Assembly: GCA_947630735.1 (NCBI GenBank)
Contig: CANRIR010000008.1
Coordinates: forward strand, 1-64,000
Source of the DNA: an uncultured Marvinbryantia sp.
GTDB lineage: Bacteria > Bacillota > Clostridia > Lachnospirales > Lachnospiraceae
DNA: 64,000 nucleotides
Direction of reading: 5' to 3'
Each line of letters begins with the position of its first letter. The first letter of the stretch is position 1. This document shows positions 1 to 10,389 of this stretch, in pieces. The translations under genes were made by a program, and so were the position numbers. The notes under the pieces were generated by a model. The model worked only from the letters and a program-made list of their open reading frames with translations. It searched no databases and was not told where the DNA came from.

Positions 1-157
1 CTGTTGCCGATAACTTATTATAAGGCGAATCATTTGGAACGTCAAGGCTTGGATCGCGATATTTGCAGACGCATATTGCTGACGTATACGCAGAATATTT
101 TCAGGTGCGCTTTCGCCCGAAATATATTACAATATAGAAAAGATGAGGAGGTTTTCC
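1..157 (+). promoter_or_regulatory. Leader region upstream of nagA
   Basis: This is non-coding as far as I can see. A TACAAT box at 128-133 could be a -10 element for nagA, but no convincing -35 precedes it at the right distance. An open frame runs through here on the plus strand, but it continues out of frame into nagA and has no Shine-Dalgarno site, so I treat it as chance. Confidence 0.3.
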
Positions 158-1372
158 ATGCATACGACTTTGCTGAAAAATGGAATGGTATATATCGGCC
201 GCAGATTTATGCGCAAAAATCTGCTGCTGGCAAACGGGCGGATCACGGTTCTGAAACCGGAAGCGCAGGTTCCGGCCGACACGGTTGCGGAACCGGAAGT
301 GAAGGGCCCGGCCAACACGGTTGCGGAACCAGAAGTGAAGGGCCCGGCCGACACGGTTGTGGACGCGCAGGGCCTTCGCATTGTGCCCGGCTTTCTGGAC
401 ATCCACACCCACGGCGCTGTCGGCGTGGACGTGAACCACGCCTCAGCGGATGATCTGGAAAAGATCTGCCGCTTCGCGGCCCAAAACGGCACGACTTCCT
501 GGCTGTGTTCCATCCTTACCGACACCCCCAGGCAGACCGCCCGGTGCATCGACCAGTTTCTGCTGCATCAGGAAAAACCCGGCCAGGGAGCCGAGCTGCT
601 GGGCATTCATCTGGAAGGGCCGTTTCTGTCCCCGGCATATCGAGGCGCGATGCCGGAGCATCTTTTGCGAACCGCGGATATGCCGCTGCTGCGCTCCTAC
701 CAGGAGCGGGCGAGGGGAAACATCCGCTATATTACCGTGTCCCCGGAGGTGGAGGGTGTCACGGAAGCTATCCCCGAGACTGTCTCCCTGGGCATCCGGG
801 TGGCCATCGGACATTCCGGCGCGGACTATGAGACCGCCTGCCGCGCGATCCAAAACGGCGCGGCGGCCGCCACGCACACCGGCAACGCCATGAAGCCTCT
901 GGACCGGCACGAGCCGGGCATCTTCGGTGCCGTGCTGGAGTCCGACGTCTACTGCGAGGCCATCTGCGACGGGCGGCACCTGCATCCCGGCGTCGTGCGC
1001 CTGCTCCTGAAGACAAAGGGCACGGACCGCGTGATCGCCGTTACCGATTCCATCATGGCCGCCGGTCTGCCGGACGGGCAATATCAGCTGGGCGTCAACG
1101 ATGTGACGGTTAAAAACGGCGACGCCAAAATTACCGGCACGGACGTGCGCGCCGGCAGCACACTCACGCAGATCCAGGCCCTGCACAACCTGCTCGCCTT
1201 TACCGGCCGTCCGCTGGAGGAGCTCCTCCCCCTGCTCTCGGAAAACCCGGCAAAAGCGATCGGCGTCTTCCACCGCAAAGGTTCCATTGCGGACGGAAAG
1301 GACGCCGATCTGGTGCTGCTCGATGAAGCAGCCAATATTCAGGCTGTGTATGTGGGCGGACGCCCAATATAA
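158..1372 (+). CDS. nagA: N-acetylglucosamine-6-phosphate deacetylase
   Basis: This is a cytoplasmic amidohydrolase that removes acetate from GlcNAc-6-phosphate, giving glucosamine-6-phosphate for cell-wall recycling or amino-sugar catabolism. Family signatures are present in order: PGFLDIHTHG, HLEGPF (metal-binding Glu), AIGHSGA, the THTGNAMKPL region, and AVTDSIMAAGLPDG with the catalytic Asp. I place the start at ATG 158, because GAGGAGG at 145-151 is correctly spaced for it; an earlier in-frame ATG at 143 lies before that ribosome site. The length (404 aa) is slightly above the family norm, because an in-frame 36-bp tandem repeat (roughly residues 32-68) is inserted between the N-terminal beta strands and the metal-binding HTH motif. 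No nagB lies next to it in the window. Confidence 0.93.
   Translation: MHTTLLKNGMVYIGRRFMRKNLLLANGRITVLKPEAQVPADTVAEPEVKGPANTVAEPEVKGPADTVVDAQGLRIVPGFLDIHTHGAVGVDVNHASADDLEKICRFAAQNGTTSWLCSILTDTPRQTARCIDQFLLHQEKPGQGAELLGIHLEGPFLSPAYRGAMPEHLLRTADMPLLRSYQERARGNIRYITVSPEVEGVTEAIPETVSLGIRVAIGHSGADYETACRAIQNGAAAATHTGNAMKPLDRHEPGIFGAVLESDVYCEAICDGRHLHPGVVRLLLKTKGTDRVIAVTDSIMAAGLPDGQYQLGVNDVTVKNGDAKITGTDVRAGSTLTQIQALHNLLAFTGRPLEELLPLLSENPAKAIGVFHRKGSIADGKDADLVLLDEAANIQAVYVGGRPI
250..362 (+). repeat. In-frame 36-bp tandem repeat inside nagA
   Basis: Two nearly identical 36-bp copies (272-307 and 308-343) are followed by a partial third (344-362) and preceded by a decayed copy from about 250. They encode the 12-residue unit VAEPEVKGPANT. 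The unit length is a multiple of three, so the reading frame is kept. The repeat sits in a surface loop before the conserved PGFLDIHTHG motif. Confidence 0.85.
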
Positions 1373-1485
1373 GTTGTCTAAAAACGGACGCCCGGTATCA
1401 GCCATCGAAAGCGGATGCCCGGCAGGCGCGCCGCTCTGCGCGAACCGTATAAGGCCGACGCCCGCCATGGGCCGTCTAAGACAGG
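1357..1485 (+). repeat. Degenerate repeats starting at the 3' end of nagA
   Basis: The core GGACGCCC at the end of nagA (1358) recurs with small changes at 1386, 1413 and 1456, each followed by loosely similar sequence. The spacing is 27-28 bp and then about 43 bp. This is a decayed version of the 3'-end duplications seen more clearly elsewhere in the window. Confidence 0.35.
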
Positions 1486-1490
1486 TTTAA

Positions 1491-3996
<2,506 letters not shown>

Positions 3997-4000
3997 AGTC

Positions 4001-4906
4001 CTAATCCTCCTTCTTCTTGAATCCGATGGTGCCGGTTGCGAACAGCTGGATGAAGTTGATGACGAGTGCAATGATCATCAGCACCACGCCCACTGCGCAG
4101 GCGTAACCGAGCTCGTTGGTCTCGATGCCGCGCTTGTACAGGTAGCCCACGATGGTAAGACCGATGTTCTTCGGGGAAGAGTTGCCGTTCCACAGCATGA
4201 AGCTCTCCAGGAACATGGACAGACCTGCGAACACGGAGATCGTGATAACGTAAACGGTGGTGGGACGCAGCAGCGGCAGGGTCACATACCAGAATTTCTG
4301 GGTGGGACTTGCGCCGTCGATGTCCGCCGACTCATACAGAGAGCCGTCGATGCCGTTCAGGCCGGATACAAAGTACAGCATATTCACGCCGGTCCATCTC
4401 CACATACACAGAAGGAGCAGCGCCACCCAGCCGGTGCCTTTCGACTTCAGCCACGGGATAGACGACTGTCCCAGCATGTGCATCAGCTGGTTCATCTGGC
4501 TGCCGTCGCCTTCCGAGAACATCAGACGGAACAGCATACCGGAGATAACCACGGAGGTAAGTGCCGGGATATACATGATGATCTTCCACAGGCCCCTCGC
4601 CTTTGTGATGCGGCTCTCGATCAGAACTGCCAGAAGCATGGGGATGGGAACCAGAAGAAGCAGTGTCAGGATCATATACTCCACACTGTTCCATACAGCT
4701 GTGCGGAAGAACGGGTCCTTCATCAGCTTGGTGTAATGGCTGACGCCCACCCACGTTGTCACACCGAAGTCCACGGTCTGGAAACTCATCAGGATGCCGG
4801 TTACCAGCGGATACAGCCAGAATACCAGCAGACTGATGCAGAACGGGAGTGAAAATACAAACGGTGCGACTTTCTGGGAATACAGTATCTTTTTAACTTT
4901 ACTCAC
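4001..4906 (-). CDS. Sugar ABC transporter permease, MalF type
   Basis: First membrane subunit of the same importer, with about six transmembrane segments and an EAA loop (YESADIDGASPTQKFW). The best start is GTG at 4906 (protein VSKVKKILYSQKVAPF), with GGAGGAAA about 8 nt upstream. The open frame extends to 4981, but that extension reads through an inverted repeat and is not protein-like. It is separated from the upstream binding protein by about 480 bp that hold two hairpins and a repeated element, so binding protein and permeases are probably made at different levels from one transcript. Confidence 0.9.
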   Translation of the reverse strand: MSKVKKILYSQKVAPFVFSLPFCISLLVFWLYPLVTGILMSFQTVDFGVTTWVGVSHYTKLMKDPFFRTAVWNSVEYMILTLLLLVPIPMLLAVLIESRITKARGLWKIIMYIPALTSVVISGMLFRLMFSEGDGSQMNQLMHMLGQSSIPWLKSKGTGWVALLLLCMWRWTGVNMLYFVSGLNGIDGSLYESADIDGASPTQKFWYVTLPLLRPTTVYVITISVFAGLSMFLESFMLWNGNSSPKNIGLTIVGYLYKRGIETNELGYACAVGVVLMIIALVINFIQLFATGTIGFKKKED

Positions 4907-4957
4907 TGTATGTTTCCTCCTCTCTTTCCTGCCGGAGCAACTGTCCGGCTTCTTTTT

Positions 4958-5004
4958 TTCTACAATAGGAAATAGTCGCACAGCGGCTCTTTCCTATTGT
5001 AGAA
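4958..5004. repeat. 15-bp perfect inverted repeat between binding protein and permease genes
   Basis: The arms TTCTACAATAGGAAA (4958-4972) and its exact complement (4990-5004) flank a 17-nt loop. The 11-mer TTTCCTATTGT from the right arm recurs at 6790-6800, in the 5' untranslated leader of the binding-protein gene. There is no T-run on the minus strand after the stem, so it does not look like a terminator for this operon. It may stabilise or process the transcript. Confidence 0.75.
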
Positions 5005-5008
5005 GAGG

Positions 5009-5033
5009 GGCCCGGGATGCGAGATCCCGGGCC
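5009..5033 (-). repeat. GC-rich hairpin downstream of the binding-protein gene
   Basis: Perfect 10-bp arms GGCCCGGGAT and ATCCCGGGCC with a 5-nt loop. It has no following T-tract on the minus strand, so it is more likely an mRNA-stabilising or partial-termination stem between the binding protein and the permeases, as in many maltose-type operons. Confidence 0.65.
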
Positions 5034-5055
5034 TCCCTCATGAATTCAATATTCG

Positions 5056-5306
5056 TTTATGAAAGCCGATTGCTACGGACTTTTAAAAGCCCCGGATTGC
5101 TCCGCTGCTTCGCAGCTCCCGCAATCCTTCCCCGTTATTCGCAAATCGCGCTGCTCACATACGTTCGCAGACGCTTCTTTGCTCATACGGGTTAGCGTCT
5201 CTTATTTATGAAAGCCGATTGCTCCGTGCTCCGCACTCCCGCAATCGCCGCCGGTATTCGCAAATCGCATCGCTCGCCTGCGCTCGCGCTGCTTTTTTGC
5301 TCATAC
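5056..5306. repeat. Two copies of a dispersed, palindrome-containing repeat
   Basis: Copy 1 (5056-5188) and copy 2 (5205-5306) share the start TTTATGAAAGCCGATTGCT, a hairpin of type GATTGC...GCAATC, the segment ATTCGCAAATCGC and the end TTGCTCATAC. Copy 1 carries about 30 extra bp. With 4958-5033 this accounts for most of the 480 bp between the binding protein and the permease gene; I see no coding sequence there. It resembles REP-like palindromic repeats. Confidence 0.7.
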
Positions 5307-5383
5307 CGTCTTGTCCGTCCAATGGCCATTCGCCGGTCCGTGCAAGCACGCCCGTCGATGGCCGCTGTCCGGAGCTTTCATCA

Positions 5384-6739
5384 TTACATGATTGCGAAGC
5401 TGATGTAATCCTGAGCTTCCTGCAGAGCGGAGTCTACATCCATACCTTCCTCAAGAACTTCGTTCAGAGTGGTGGTGCAGAAGTAGTCGTTGATGGTCGG
5501 AGAAGCACTTGTGGAGTAAATTCTGCCGATCTCGTTGTTCTCAGCCAGAGCGTTCAGAATCTCGTACGGTTTCACACGGAAGAACGTGTTGTAGTAGTTG
5601 TTCTCGTCATACGCGAACTCTTCGTCTGACCAGTAAGCTGTGTTACATACGTCGAATCCAAGCTCGTTCCAGATGTACTTCTCGCCTTCTTCAGAAAGCT
5701 TAGCCCATGCCAGCCACTCGGCTGCCAGTTCCGGATTCTCGCACTGGTTCGTTACAACAGTACCGGTACCGCCGATACCTACGGAAGACGGCTGACCCTC
5801 TTCGAATACCGGGATCTTGGTAATGTCATACTTGCCTTCCATCTCGGGCATGTAATCTTTGAAACGGCTCATGTACCACATTGCCTTCGGGAAGGATGCG
5901 ATCTTGCCGTCCATGATGTTCTTGAAACCAGCCTCAAGGTCTACATGACCATCGGTGGAGATCATCGCGATGCCATCGTTCAGCCACTGCTGCTGCATGG
6001 TAAGCATCTTCTTTACGGAATCAAGCTGTACGTTTACTTCGCCGTCCGGGCCGCCCGTCCAGTCTTCGCCGTACTGCGCCATAGCGATCCACAGCCAGTC
6101 AACGCTGCCGGTATCGCAGGAGGTCAGGTAAACTTCGCCGTTGGAAGCCTCTTTCAGCTGCTCGCCGAGTGCGGTATAATCATCCCAGGTCTTTACGGAC
6201 TTGTAATCCAGACCATACTGCTCAAAGATCTCAGCGTTCCAGTACATAACAGCAGCGCCTACGTGTGTGGGAACACCCACGCGAACGCCGTCCGCTCTGG
6301 AGTAGATGTCCAGTCTGGACTGAACAACGTCTGCCGCATACGGCTCAAGAGCTGCGGTCAGATCATACAGCGGGCAGTTCTCTCCGGTGTAGTTCGGGAA
6401 CTGGCCGATCTCAATATCACACATATCGGGAGCGCCTGAACCAGCCTGCAGGGACATCATCAGTTTGTTGTGATGATCTGCATACGGATAGGTGCTGAAT
6501 GTGATCTGGATGGTCTTATCCGGGTTCTGCTCGTTCCACAGATCTACCATCTTGCCGTAAAACTCATTGTGCAGGTCAACGAATGACCAGAGTTCAAACT
6601 TTGCCGTGGCGTCGTCCGGACCAACTGTGGTAACAGCGGTGGGAGCCGCTTCCGTCTCGGCTTCTTCTGCCATTGCCATGGTGCCCATCGTGGCTGCCAT
6701 AGCGCCTGTCAGCAATAATGCCAACCATTTCTTGCTCAT
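5384..6739 (-). CDS. Sugar ABC transporter substrate-binding protein (no lipobox)
   Basis: A 451-residue family 1 extracellular binding protein for an oligosaccharide, probably an arabino- or xylo-oligosaccharide judging from the GH51 gene downstream and the GH43 and second GH51 nearby. The N-terminus is a classic signal sequence (MSKKWLALLLTGAMAATMGT) with likely cleavage after AMA. The cysteine expected in a Gram-positive lipoprotein is absent, so the mature protein may be released or held in another way. The TMAMAEEAETEA stretch replaces the usual lipobox and acidic linker. AAGGAGGA precedes the ATG. It is transcribed from a near-perfect promoter at 6896-6924 with a leader of about 150 nt. 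Confidence 0.9.
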   Translation of the reverse strand: MSKKWLALLLTGAMAATMGTMAMAEEAETEAAPTAVTTVGPDDATAKFELWSFVDLHNEFYGKMVDLWNEQNPDKTIQITFSTYPYADHHNKLMMSLQAGSGAPDMCDIEIGQFPNYTGENCPLYDLTAALEPYAADVVQSRLDIYSRADGVRVGVPTHVGAAVMYWNAEIFEQYGLDYKSVKTWDDYTALGEQLKEASNGEVYLTSCDTGSVDWLWIAMAQYGEDWTGGPDGEVNVQLDSVKKMLTMQQQWLNDGIAMISTDGHVDLEAGFKNIMDGKIASFPKAMWYMSRFKDYMPEMEGKYDITKIPVFEEGQPSSVGIGGTGTVVTNQCENPELAAEWLAWAKLSEEGEKYIWNELGFDVCNTAYWSDEEFAYDENNYYNTFFRVKPYEILNALAENNEIGRIYSTSASPTINDYFCTTTLNEVLEEGMDVDSALQEAQDYISFAIM

Positions 6740-6895
6740 AGAAAACTCCTCCTTTTTTTGCGGTGCGGGCCCCGCCGGTCACGAAACCCTTTCCTATTGT
6801 CCGAAACACTAGATTTCGTAAAATAAATTTCGAATATTAGTATAATTTGGACAATTTGCACACTTTTTATATTTTTACCAACCGGATTTATTGAT

Positions 6896-6924
6896 ATTAT
6901 ACAATCCTGTCCCGCGTATGTCAA
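6896..6924 (-). promoter_or_regulatory. Consensus sigma-A promoter for the arabinoside importer operon
   Basis: On the minus strand TTGACA, a 17-nt spacer and TATAAT match the consensus exactly. The leader to the ATG at 6739 is about 150 nt. It contains AT-rich sequence and a copy of the 11-mer found in the 4958-5004 inverted repeat. A half-palindrome TTTAG-6-CTAAA lies just upstream (about 6951-6966), and inverted TTTGCACA/TGTGCA motifs flank the region. Either could be operators for the divergent ArsR-type regulator. Confidence 0.8.
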
Positions 6925-7018
6925 CATTATTTTTGATTTATTTTTATTAATTTAGAAAATACTAAACTAAAATTTGTGCATTTTTTTATTCAAAGCGCTC
7001 ATCCGCATCACGTTTTTA

Positions 7019-7046
7019 TTGACTTTTTTTGCCCATATTTTATAAT
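7019..7046 (+). promoter_or_regulatory. Promoter of the first ArsR-type regulator
   Basis: TTGACT (7019-7024), 16 nt, TATAAT (7041-7046). It is divergent from the importer promoter at 6896-6924, and the roughly 95 bp between the two -35 boxes is the obvious place for regulator binding. The 380-bp gap 6740-7119 holds only these promoters and leaders. Confidence 0.75.
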
Positions 7047-7119
7047 GGAATTGATTTGGAACGGATTTTTCTAAACAATAATTCTTTAGGATTTCATTCC
7101 GTGAAATGGAGGTGGATCT

Positions 7120-8031
7120 GTGCTTTCAATCGCAAAACTGGACACGGGCCTTCCCATCTTCCAGGCTTTGAGCTCGGAGATGCGGGCTAAAATCGTGGAG
7201 ATTGTCGCCGGGCGCGACGGCGTGACCGCAAAAGAGCTCGCCGCCCTTCTGGACGTGCCGGTCACTACCCTCACGCCACATCTGCGGGTGCTTCTGGACT
7301 GCCAGCTCATCTTTGCCCCGTCGGTGTCCGGGCGCGGTCCGCAGAAATATTATTTCAGCCCCAGCGCCTCGCAGATCTCCGTCTCCATCCTGCCGGATGC
7401 GCGCCAGGCTTCCTATTACCGCGCGGATGTGCCCATCGGCCAGTATATGTCCTTTGACGCCGCCCCCACCTGCGGGCTCGCCAACCGGAGCGCCTTTATC
7501 GGCCAGGTGGACGAACCACGCTGCTTCGCCCATCCCGGGCGGTACGACGCCCGGATTCTGTGGTTTACCTCCGGTTACCTGGAATATGTGCTGCCCAATT
7601 TCATTCCCAAAAACAGCCGTATCTGCGAAATGTCGGTGTCCTTCGAGATCGCCTCGGAAGCGCCCGGCAACAACAATGTCTGGCCCAGCGACATCTCTTT
7701 TTTCTTAAACGGCACGCACCTGGGCGTCTGGACCAGCCCGGGCGACTACGGCGACCGGCGCGGCCGCCTGAACCCCGACTGGTGGTATCCGTTTTTGAAC
7801 CAGTACGGCCTTTTAAAAAAGCTGACCGTCGGCGCGAAGGGCTGCTTCATGGACGAGGAACACATCTCGAACGTGACGGCGAAAGATCTGTGCCTCACGG
7901 ATCAGTCCATCCTGCGCTTCCGCATCTGCGTGCCGCCCGGCCCGAACGCCCGGGGCTGCACCCTGTTCGGCAGCGAGTTCGGGGACCATCCGCAGGACCT
8001 GCGCATAGAGATTGTGTATCAGACAAACTAA
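7120..8031 (+). CDS. ArsR-type winged-helix regulator with conserved C-terminal domain (first paralogue)
   Basis: A 303-residue protein. Residues 1-80 form an ArsR-like winged helix (MRAKIVEIVAGRDGVTAKEL, then TTLTPHLRVL as recognition helix). Residues from about 100 to the end form a beta-rich domain I cannot assign. It holds motifs nearly identical to those of the paralogue at 9457-10377: IGQY, PTCGLA, WPSDI-FFLNG, WTSPGDYGD, NPDWW, NQYGLLK. No metal-binding cysteine pair of classic ArsR proteins is visible. GTG start at 7120 with GGAGG 6 nt upstream. It is divergent from the arabinoside importer and probably controls it; the C-terminal domain is a candidate sugar sensor (inference). The final codons and stop are duplicated just downstream. 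Confidence 0.8.
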   Translation: MLSIAKLDTGLPIFQALSSEMRAKIVEIVAGRDGVTAKELAALLDVPVTTLTPHLRVLLDCQLIFAPSVSGRGPQKYYFSPSASQISVSILPDARQASYYRADVPIGQYMSFDAAPTCGLANRSAFIGQVDEPRCFAHPGRYDARILWFTSGYLEYVLPNFIPKNSRICEMSVSFEIASEAPGNNNVWPSDISFFLNGTHLGVWTSPGDYGDRRGRLNPDWWYPFLNQYGLLKKLTVGAKGCFMDEEHISNVTAKDLCLTDQSILRFRICVPPGPNARGCTLFGSEFGDHPQDLRIEIVYQTN

Positions 8032-8063
8032 ACGATCTTGTGTATCAGACAAACTAAACGATC
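8012..8063 (+). repeat. Perfect 26-bp tandem duplication over the regulator's stop codon
   Basis: Copies at 8012-8037 and 8038-8063 are identical. The first contains the last codons (VYQTN) and TAA stop of the regulator gene at 7120-8031. The unit is not a multiple of three, and the second copy is untranslated. Confidence 0.92.
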
Positions 8064-8120
8064 AAATCACAGACCAAAAAAGCGGCCTATAACAAGCCGA
8101 TCAAAAACCCCGCAACAGAC

Positions 8121-8147
8121 AAAACGGCCGGACGCAGAGTCCGGCCG
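8121..8147 (-). terminator. Probable terminator of the GH43 gene
   Basis: Perfect 9-bp arms CGGCCGGAC (8125-8133) and GTCCGGCCG (8139-8147) with a 5-nt loop. On the minus strand the stem is followed by TTTTG, a short T-tract. It lies between the convergent regulator and GH43 genes. Confidence 0.55.
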
Positions 8148-8234
8148 AAACAGTCATGAGGGCCGCCGCGGCAGCCCCCATGGTTTGTTTTCTATCGCGA
8201 TCTGTCTCCGACCGCGACTGCTTCTTATATCGAT

Positions 8235-9197
8235 TCATTTCTTATAATGGAAGATCGGCCTTCCGGTCTCCTCGTCAAAGCTGATCTTCATCAGCATGGT
8301 GTGGCGGTTGGGATTGTAGAGCGGGTTCCCCTCGATCTTCTCCTCCGTCCTGGCGTGGAACACCATGATGGTGTTACCCTCCTCGTCCTTCACAAAACAG
8401 TTGTGCCCCGGGCCGTAAATTCCCTTGGAGGCGTCCGTCTTCAGCACCGGATAGCGCTCCTTTTTCCACGCTCTGGGATCCAGCAGATCGGCGTCCTCGT
8501 CGATGGAGAGCATGCCCATGCAGTACTCCGGCCCCGTCTCGGACGCGGAATAGGTAAGGTAGATCTTCCCCTTGCTGTGCAGAACGGCCGGCCCCTCGTT
8601 TACCCAGAAACCCACGCGCTCCCAGTCGTAGTCCGGGGAGGACAGAAGCACCTGCACGGTCTTTAAGGTGACCGCATTCTTCATCTCCGCAATATACAGA
8701 TTCGCAATCTGCGGGTAAACGCTCACTTTCTCCGACCACACATAATAGCGCTTTCCCTTGTTCTCAAACACGGTGGCGTCCAAAGAAAACGCCTCAAACG
8801 AGAAGACGTCCCCGTCCGCGCGGGTCATCTTGCCCATCTCCTCCCACTTGCCGGTAAGCGGGTCGGGATCCGTGCACCTCAGGACGTAGGGGCGGATCTC
8901 CCATATATCGTCCACATCGCCGCCGGAATAGTAGATGTACCAGGCCCCGTCCAGAAAATAGAGCTCGGGTGCCCAGATGTGGATGCTCATGATGCCCTTC
9001 TCATGCTTTCTCCAGACGGTAACCTCCTCGGCGTCGTAAAGGCCCGCCAGGGTATCGCTGTGGCGCAGCACAATGCGGTCGTACTCCGGCACGGAGGCCG
9101 TAAAATAATATGTGCCGTCCGTGTGCCGGTACACGTAGGGATCCGCCCTCTGCAAGATCCACGGCTCATTGTATTTCAGTTCTCTCTTCTCGCTCAT
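8235..9197 (-). CDS. Glycoside hydrolase family 43 enzyme
   Basis: A 320-residue five-bladed beta-propeller enzyme with the GH43 catalytic set: Asp19 (RADPYV), the pKa-tuning Asp140 (FSLDATVF) and the acid Glu201 (VNEGPAVL). The family includes arabinofuranosidases and beta-xylosidases, and the neighbours (GH51 twice) fit arabinosyl removal. There is no signal peptide, so it acts inside the cell. The start is ATG 9197 with AGG about 7 nt upstream; a GTG two codons earlier overlaps the ribosome site. It has its own promoter at 9247-9275, divergent from the second ArsR-type regulator. Confidence 0.9.
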   Translation of the reverse strand: MSEKRELKYNEPWILQRADPYVYRHTDGTYYFTASVPEYDRIVLRHSDTLAGLYDAEEVTVWRKHEKGIMSIHIWAPELYFLDGAWYIYYSGGDVDDIWEIRPYVLRCTDPDPLTGKWEEMGKMTRADGDVFSFEAFSLDATVFENKGKRYYVWSEKVSVYPQIANLYIAEMKNAVTLKTVQVLLSSPDYDWERVGFWVNEGPAVLHSKGKIYLTYSASETGPEYCMGMLSIDEDADLLDPRAWKKERYPVLKTDASKGIYGPGHNCFVKDEEGNTIMVFHARTEEKIEGNPLYNPNRHTMLMKISFDEETGRPIFHYKK

Positions 9198-9246
9198 CTT
9201 CACACCTGCTTTTTATGATTATTTAAATTATTTTTGCATCTTATAA

Positions 9247-9275
9247 AGTATAGCTTGATTTTTGGAAAAAGGCAA
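9247..9275 (-). promoter_or_regulatory. Promoter of the GH43 gene
   Basis: On the minus strand TTGCCT, 17 nt, TATACT. The start codon is about 50 nt further on. It is back to back with the regulator promoter at 9319-9347, so one bound regulator could cover both. Confidence 0.65.
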
Positions 9276-9318
9276 TGATATTTTTGCCAGGATTTGTGCC
9301 AAAAGAACAACTTTTTCA

Positions 9319-9347
9319 TTGCAGAAATTTCCACAATTCGCTATAAT
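9319..9347 (+). promoter_or_regulatory. Promoter of the second ArsR-type regulator
   Basis: TTGCAG (9319-9324), 17 nt, TATAAT (9342-9347). The leader to ATG 9457 is about 105 nt and GC-rich. Confidence 0.65.
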
Positions 9348-9456
9348 AATCCCGGGGTCACAAGTCCGGATCCGCGGCGCGCCTACATGCCGCCGGGGAA
9401 ATCCCGCACCCCGTCCCGGCAGAGGGACATTATCATGGATAAAGGACGCACCGCTT

Positions 9457-10377
9457 ATGTTGTATATCAAAAGTCTCGAGCAGGCCGTGCCCGTGTTCAA
9501 GGCCCTGGGCTCTGAAATGCGGATCCGTCTGATCGAGCTTTTACTGGAAAAGAAAGAAATGAATATGAACGAGCTGGCCTCGAGCCTTGGGATCACCAAC
9601 GGCGCGCTGACCGGCCATGTGAAAAAACTGGAGGAGAGCGGCATCGTCACCATTTTGTCGGAGCACGCCGGCCACGGCAACCAGAAGGTCTGCCGCGTGA
9701 ACGTGGACAAGATCCTGGTGGACATTGTCGCGGACAAAGAAAACGCCTCGGAGAGCAGCTACTCCATCGACATTCCCATCGGGAACTATTTCAATTACTG
9801 CGTATATCCCACCTGCGGGCTCTCCACGTCGCGCAAACTGATCGGCGAGGTGGACGATCCCCGCTATTTTGCCCATCCCAGCCATGTGGACGCGCAGATC
9901 CTGTGGTTCGGGAAGGGCTACATCGACTACCGCATCCCCAACATGCTGCCGCCCAACCAGAAGATCGACAAACTGGTCATCTCCTTTGAGATCAGCAGCG
10001 AGGCCCCGGGCGTCAACAACGACTGGCCCAGCGACATTACCTTTTTCCTGAACAATATGCGCATCGGCACCTGGACCAGCCCCGGCGATTTCGGAGACAT
10101 GCGCGGCATGTTCACCCCGGACTGGTGGTTCCCCAACTGGAACCAGTACGGCCTCTTAAAAATGCTGGAAATCGACCGGCGCGGTTCCTACATAGACGGC
10201 TTGAAGATCTCGGACGTGACTTCGCAGAAGCTCTCCCTTACCTCCCAGGACGACCTCGTCCTGCGCTTCCAGGTAATGGAGCCGTCCAAAAACATCGGCG
10301 GCCTTACCCTGTTCGGCAAGAGCTTCGGCAACTACAACCAGGACATCAAGGTCCGCGTGCACTACAGCAGTCTGTAA
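9457..10377 (+). CDS. ArsR-type winged-helix regulator with conserved C-terminal domain (second paralogue)
   Basis: A 306-residue paralogue of the protein at 7120-8031. It has an N-terminal winged helix (MRIRLIELLLEKKEMNMNEL, ITNGALTGHVKKLEES) and the same C-terminal domain with IGNYFNYCVYPTCGLS, WPSDITFFLNN, WTSPGDFGDMRG, TPDWW and NQYGLLKML. I start it at ATG 9457, preceded by AAAGGACG; the longer open frame upstream has no ribosome site and crosses the promoter. It is divergent from the GH43 gene and 470 bp from the end of the second GH51. The tight conservation of the C-terminal motifs between the two copies, despite divergent helices, argues that the domain binds a common ligand such as an arabinose-containing sugar (inference). 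Confidence 0.8.
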   Translation: MLYIKSLEQAVPVFKALGSEMRIRLIELLLEKKEMNMNELASSLGITNGALTGHVKKLEESGIVTILSEHAGHGNQKVCRVNVDKILVDIVADKENASESSYSIDIPIGNYFNYCVYPTCGLSTSRKLIGEVDDPRYFAHPSHVDAQILWFGKGYIDYRIPNMLPPNQKIDKLVISFEISSEAPGVNNDWPSDITFFLNNMRIGTWTSPGDFGDMRGMFTPDWWFPNWNQYGLLKMLEIDRRGSYIDGLKISDVTSQKLSLTSQDDLVLRFQVMEPSKNIGGLTLFGKSFGNYNQDIKVRVHYSSL

Positions 10378-10389
10378 AAGCAAAACGCC

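Noticed and set aside
4-453. A plus-strand open frame at the window start
   Set aside because: It overlaps nagA out of frame, ends in low-complexity sequence from the nagA repeat, and lacks a ribosome site.
8012-8063. Target-site duplication of an insertion element
   Set aside because: The two 26-bp copies touch each other and nothing lies between them, so no element is bracketed.
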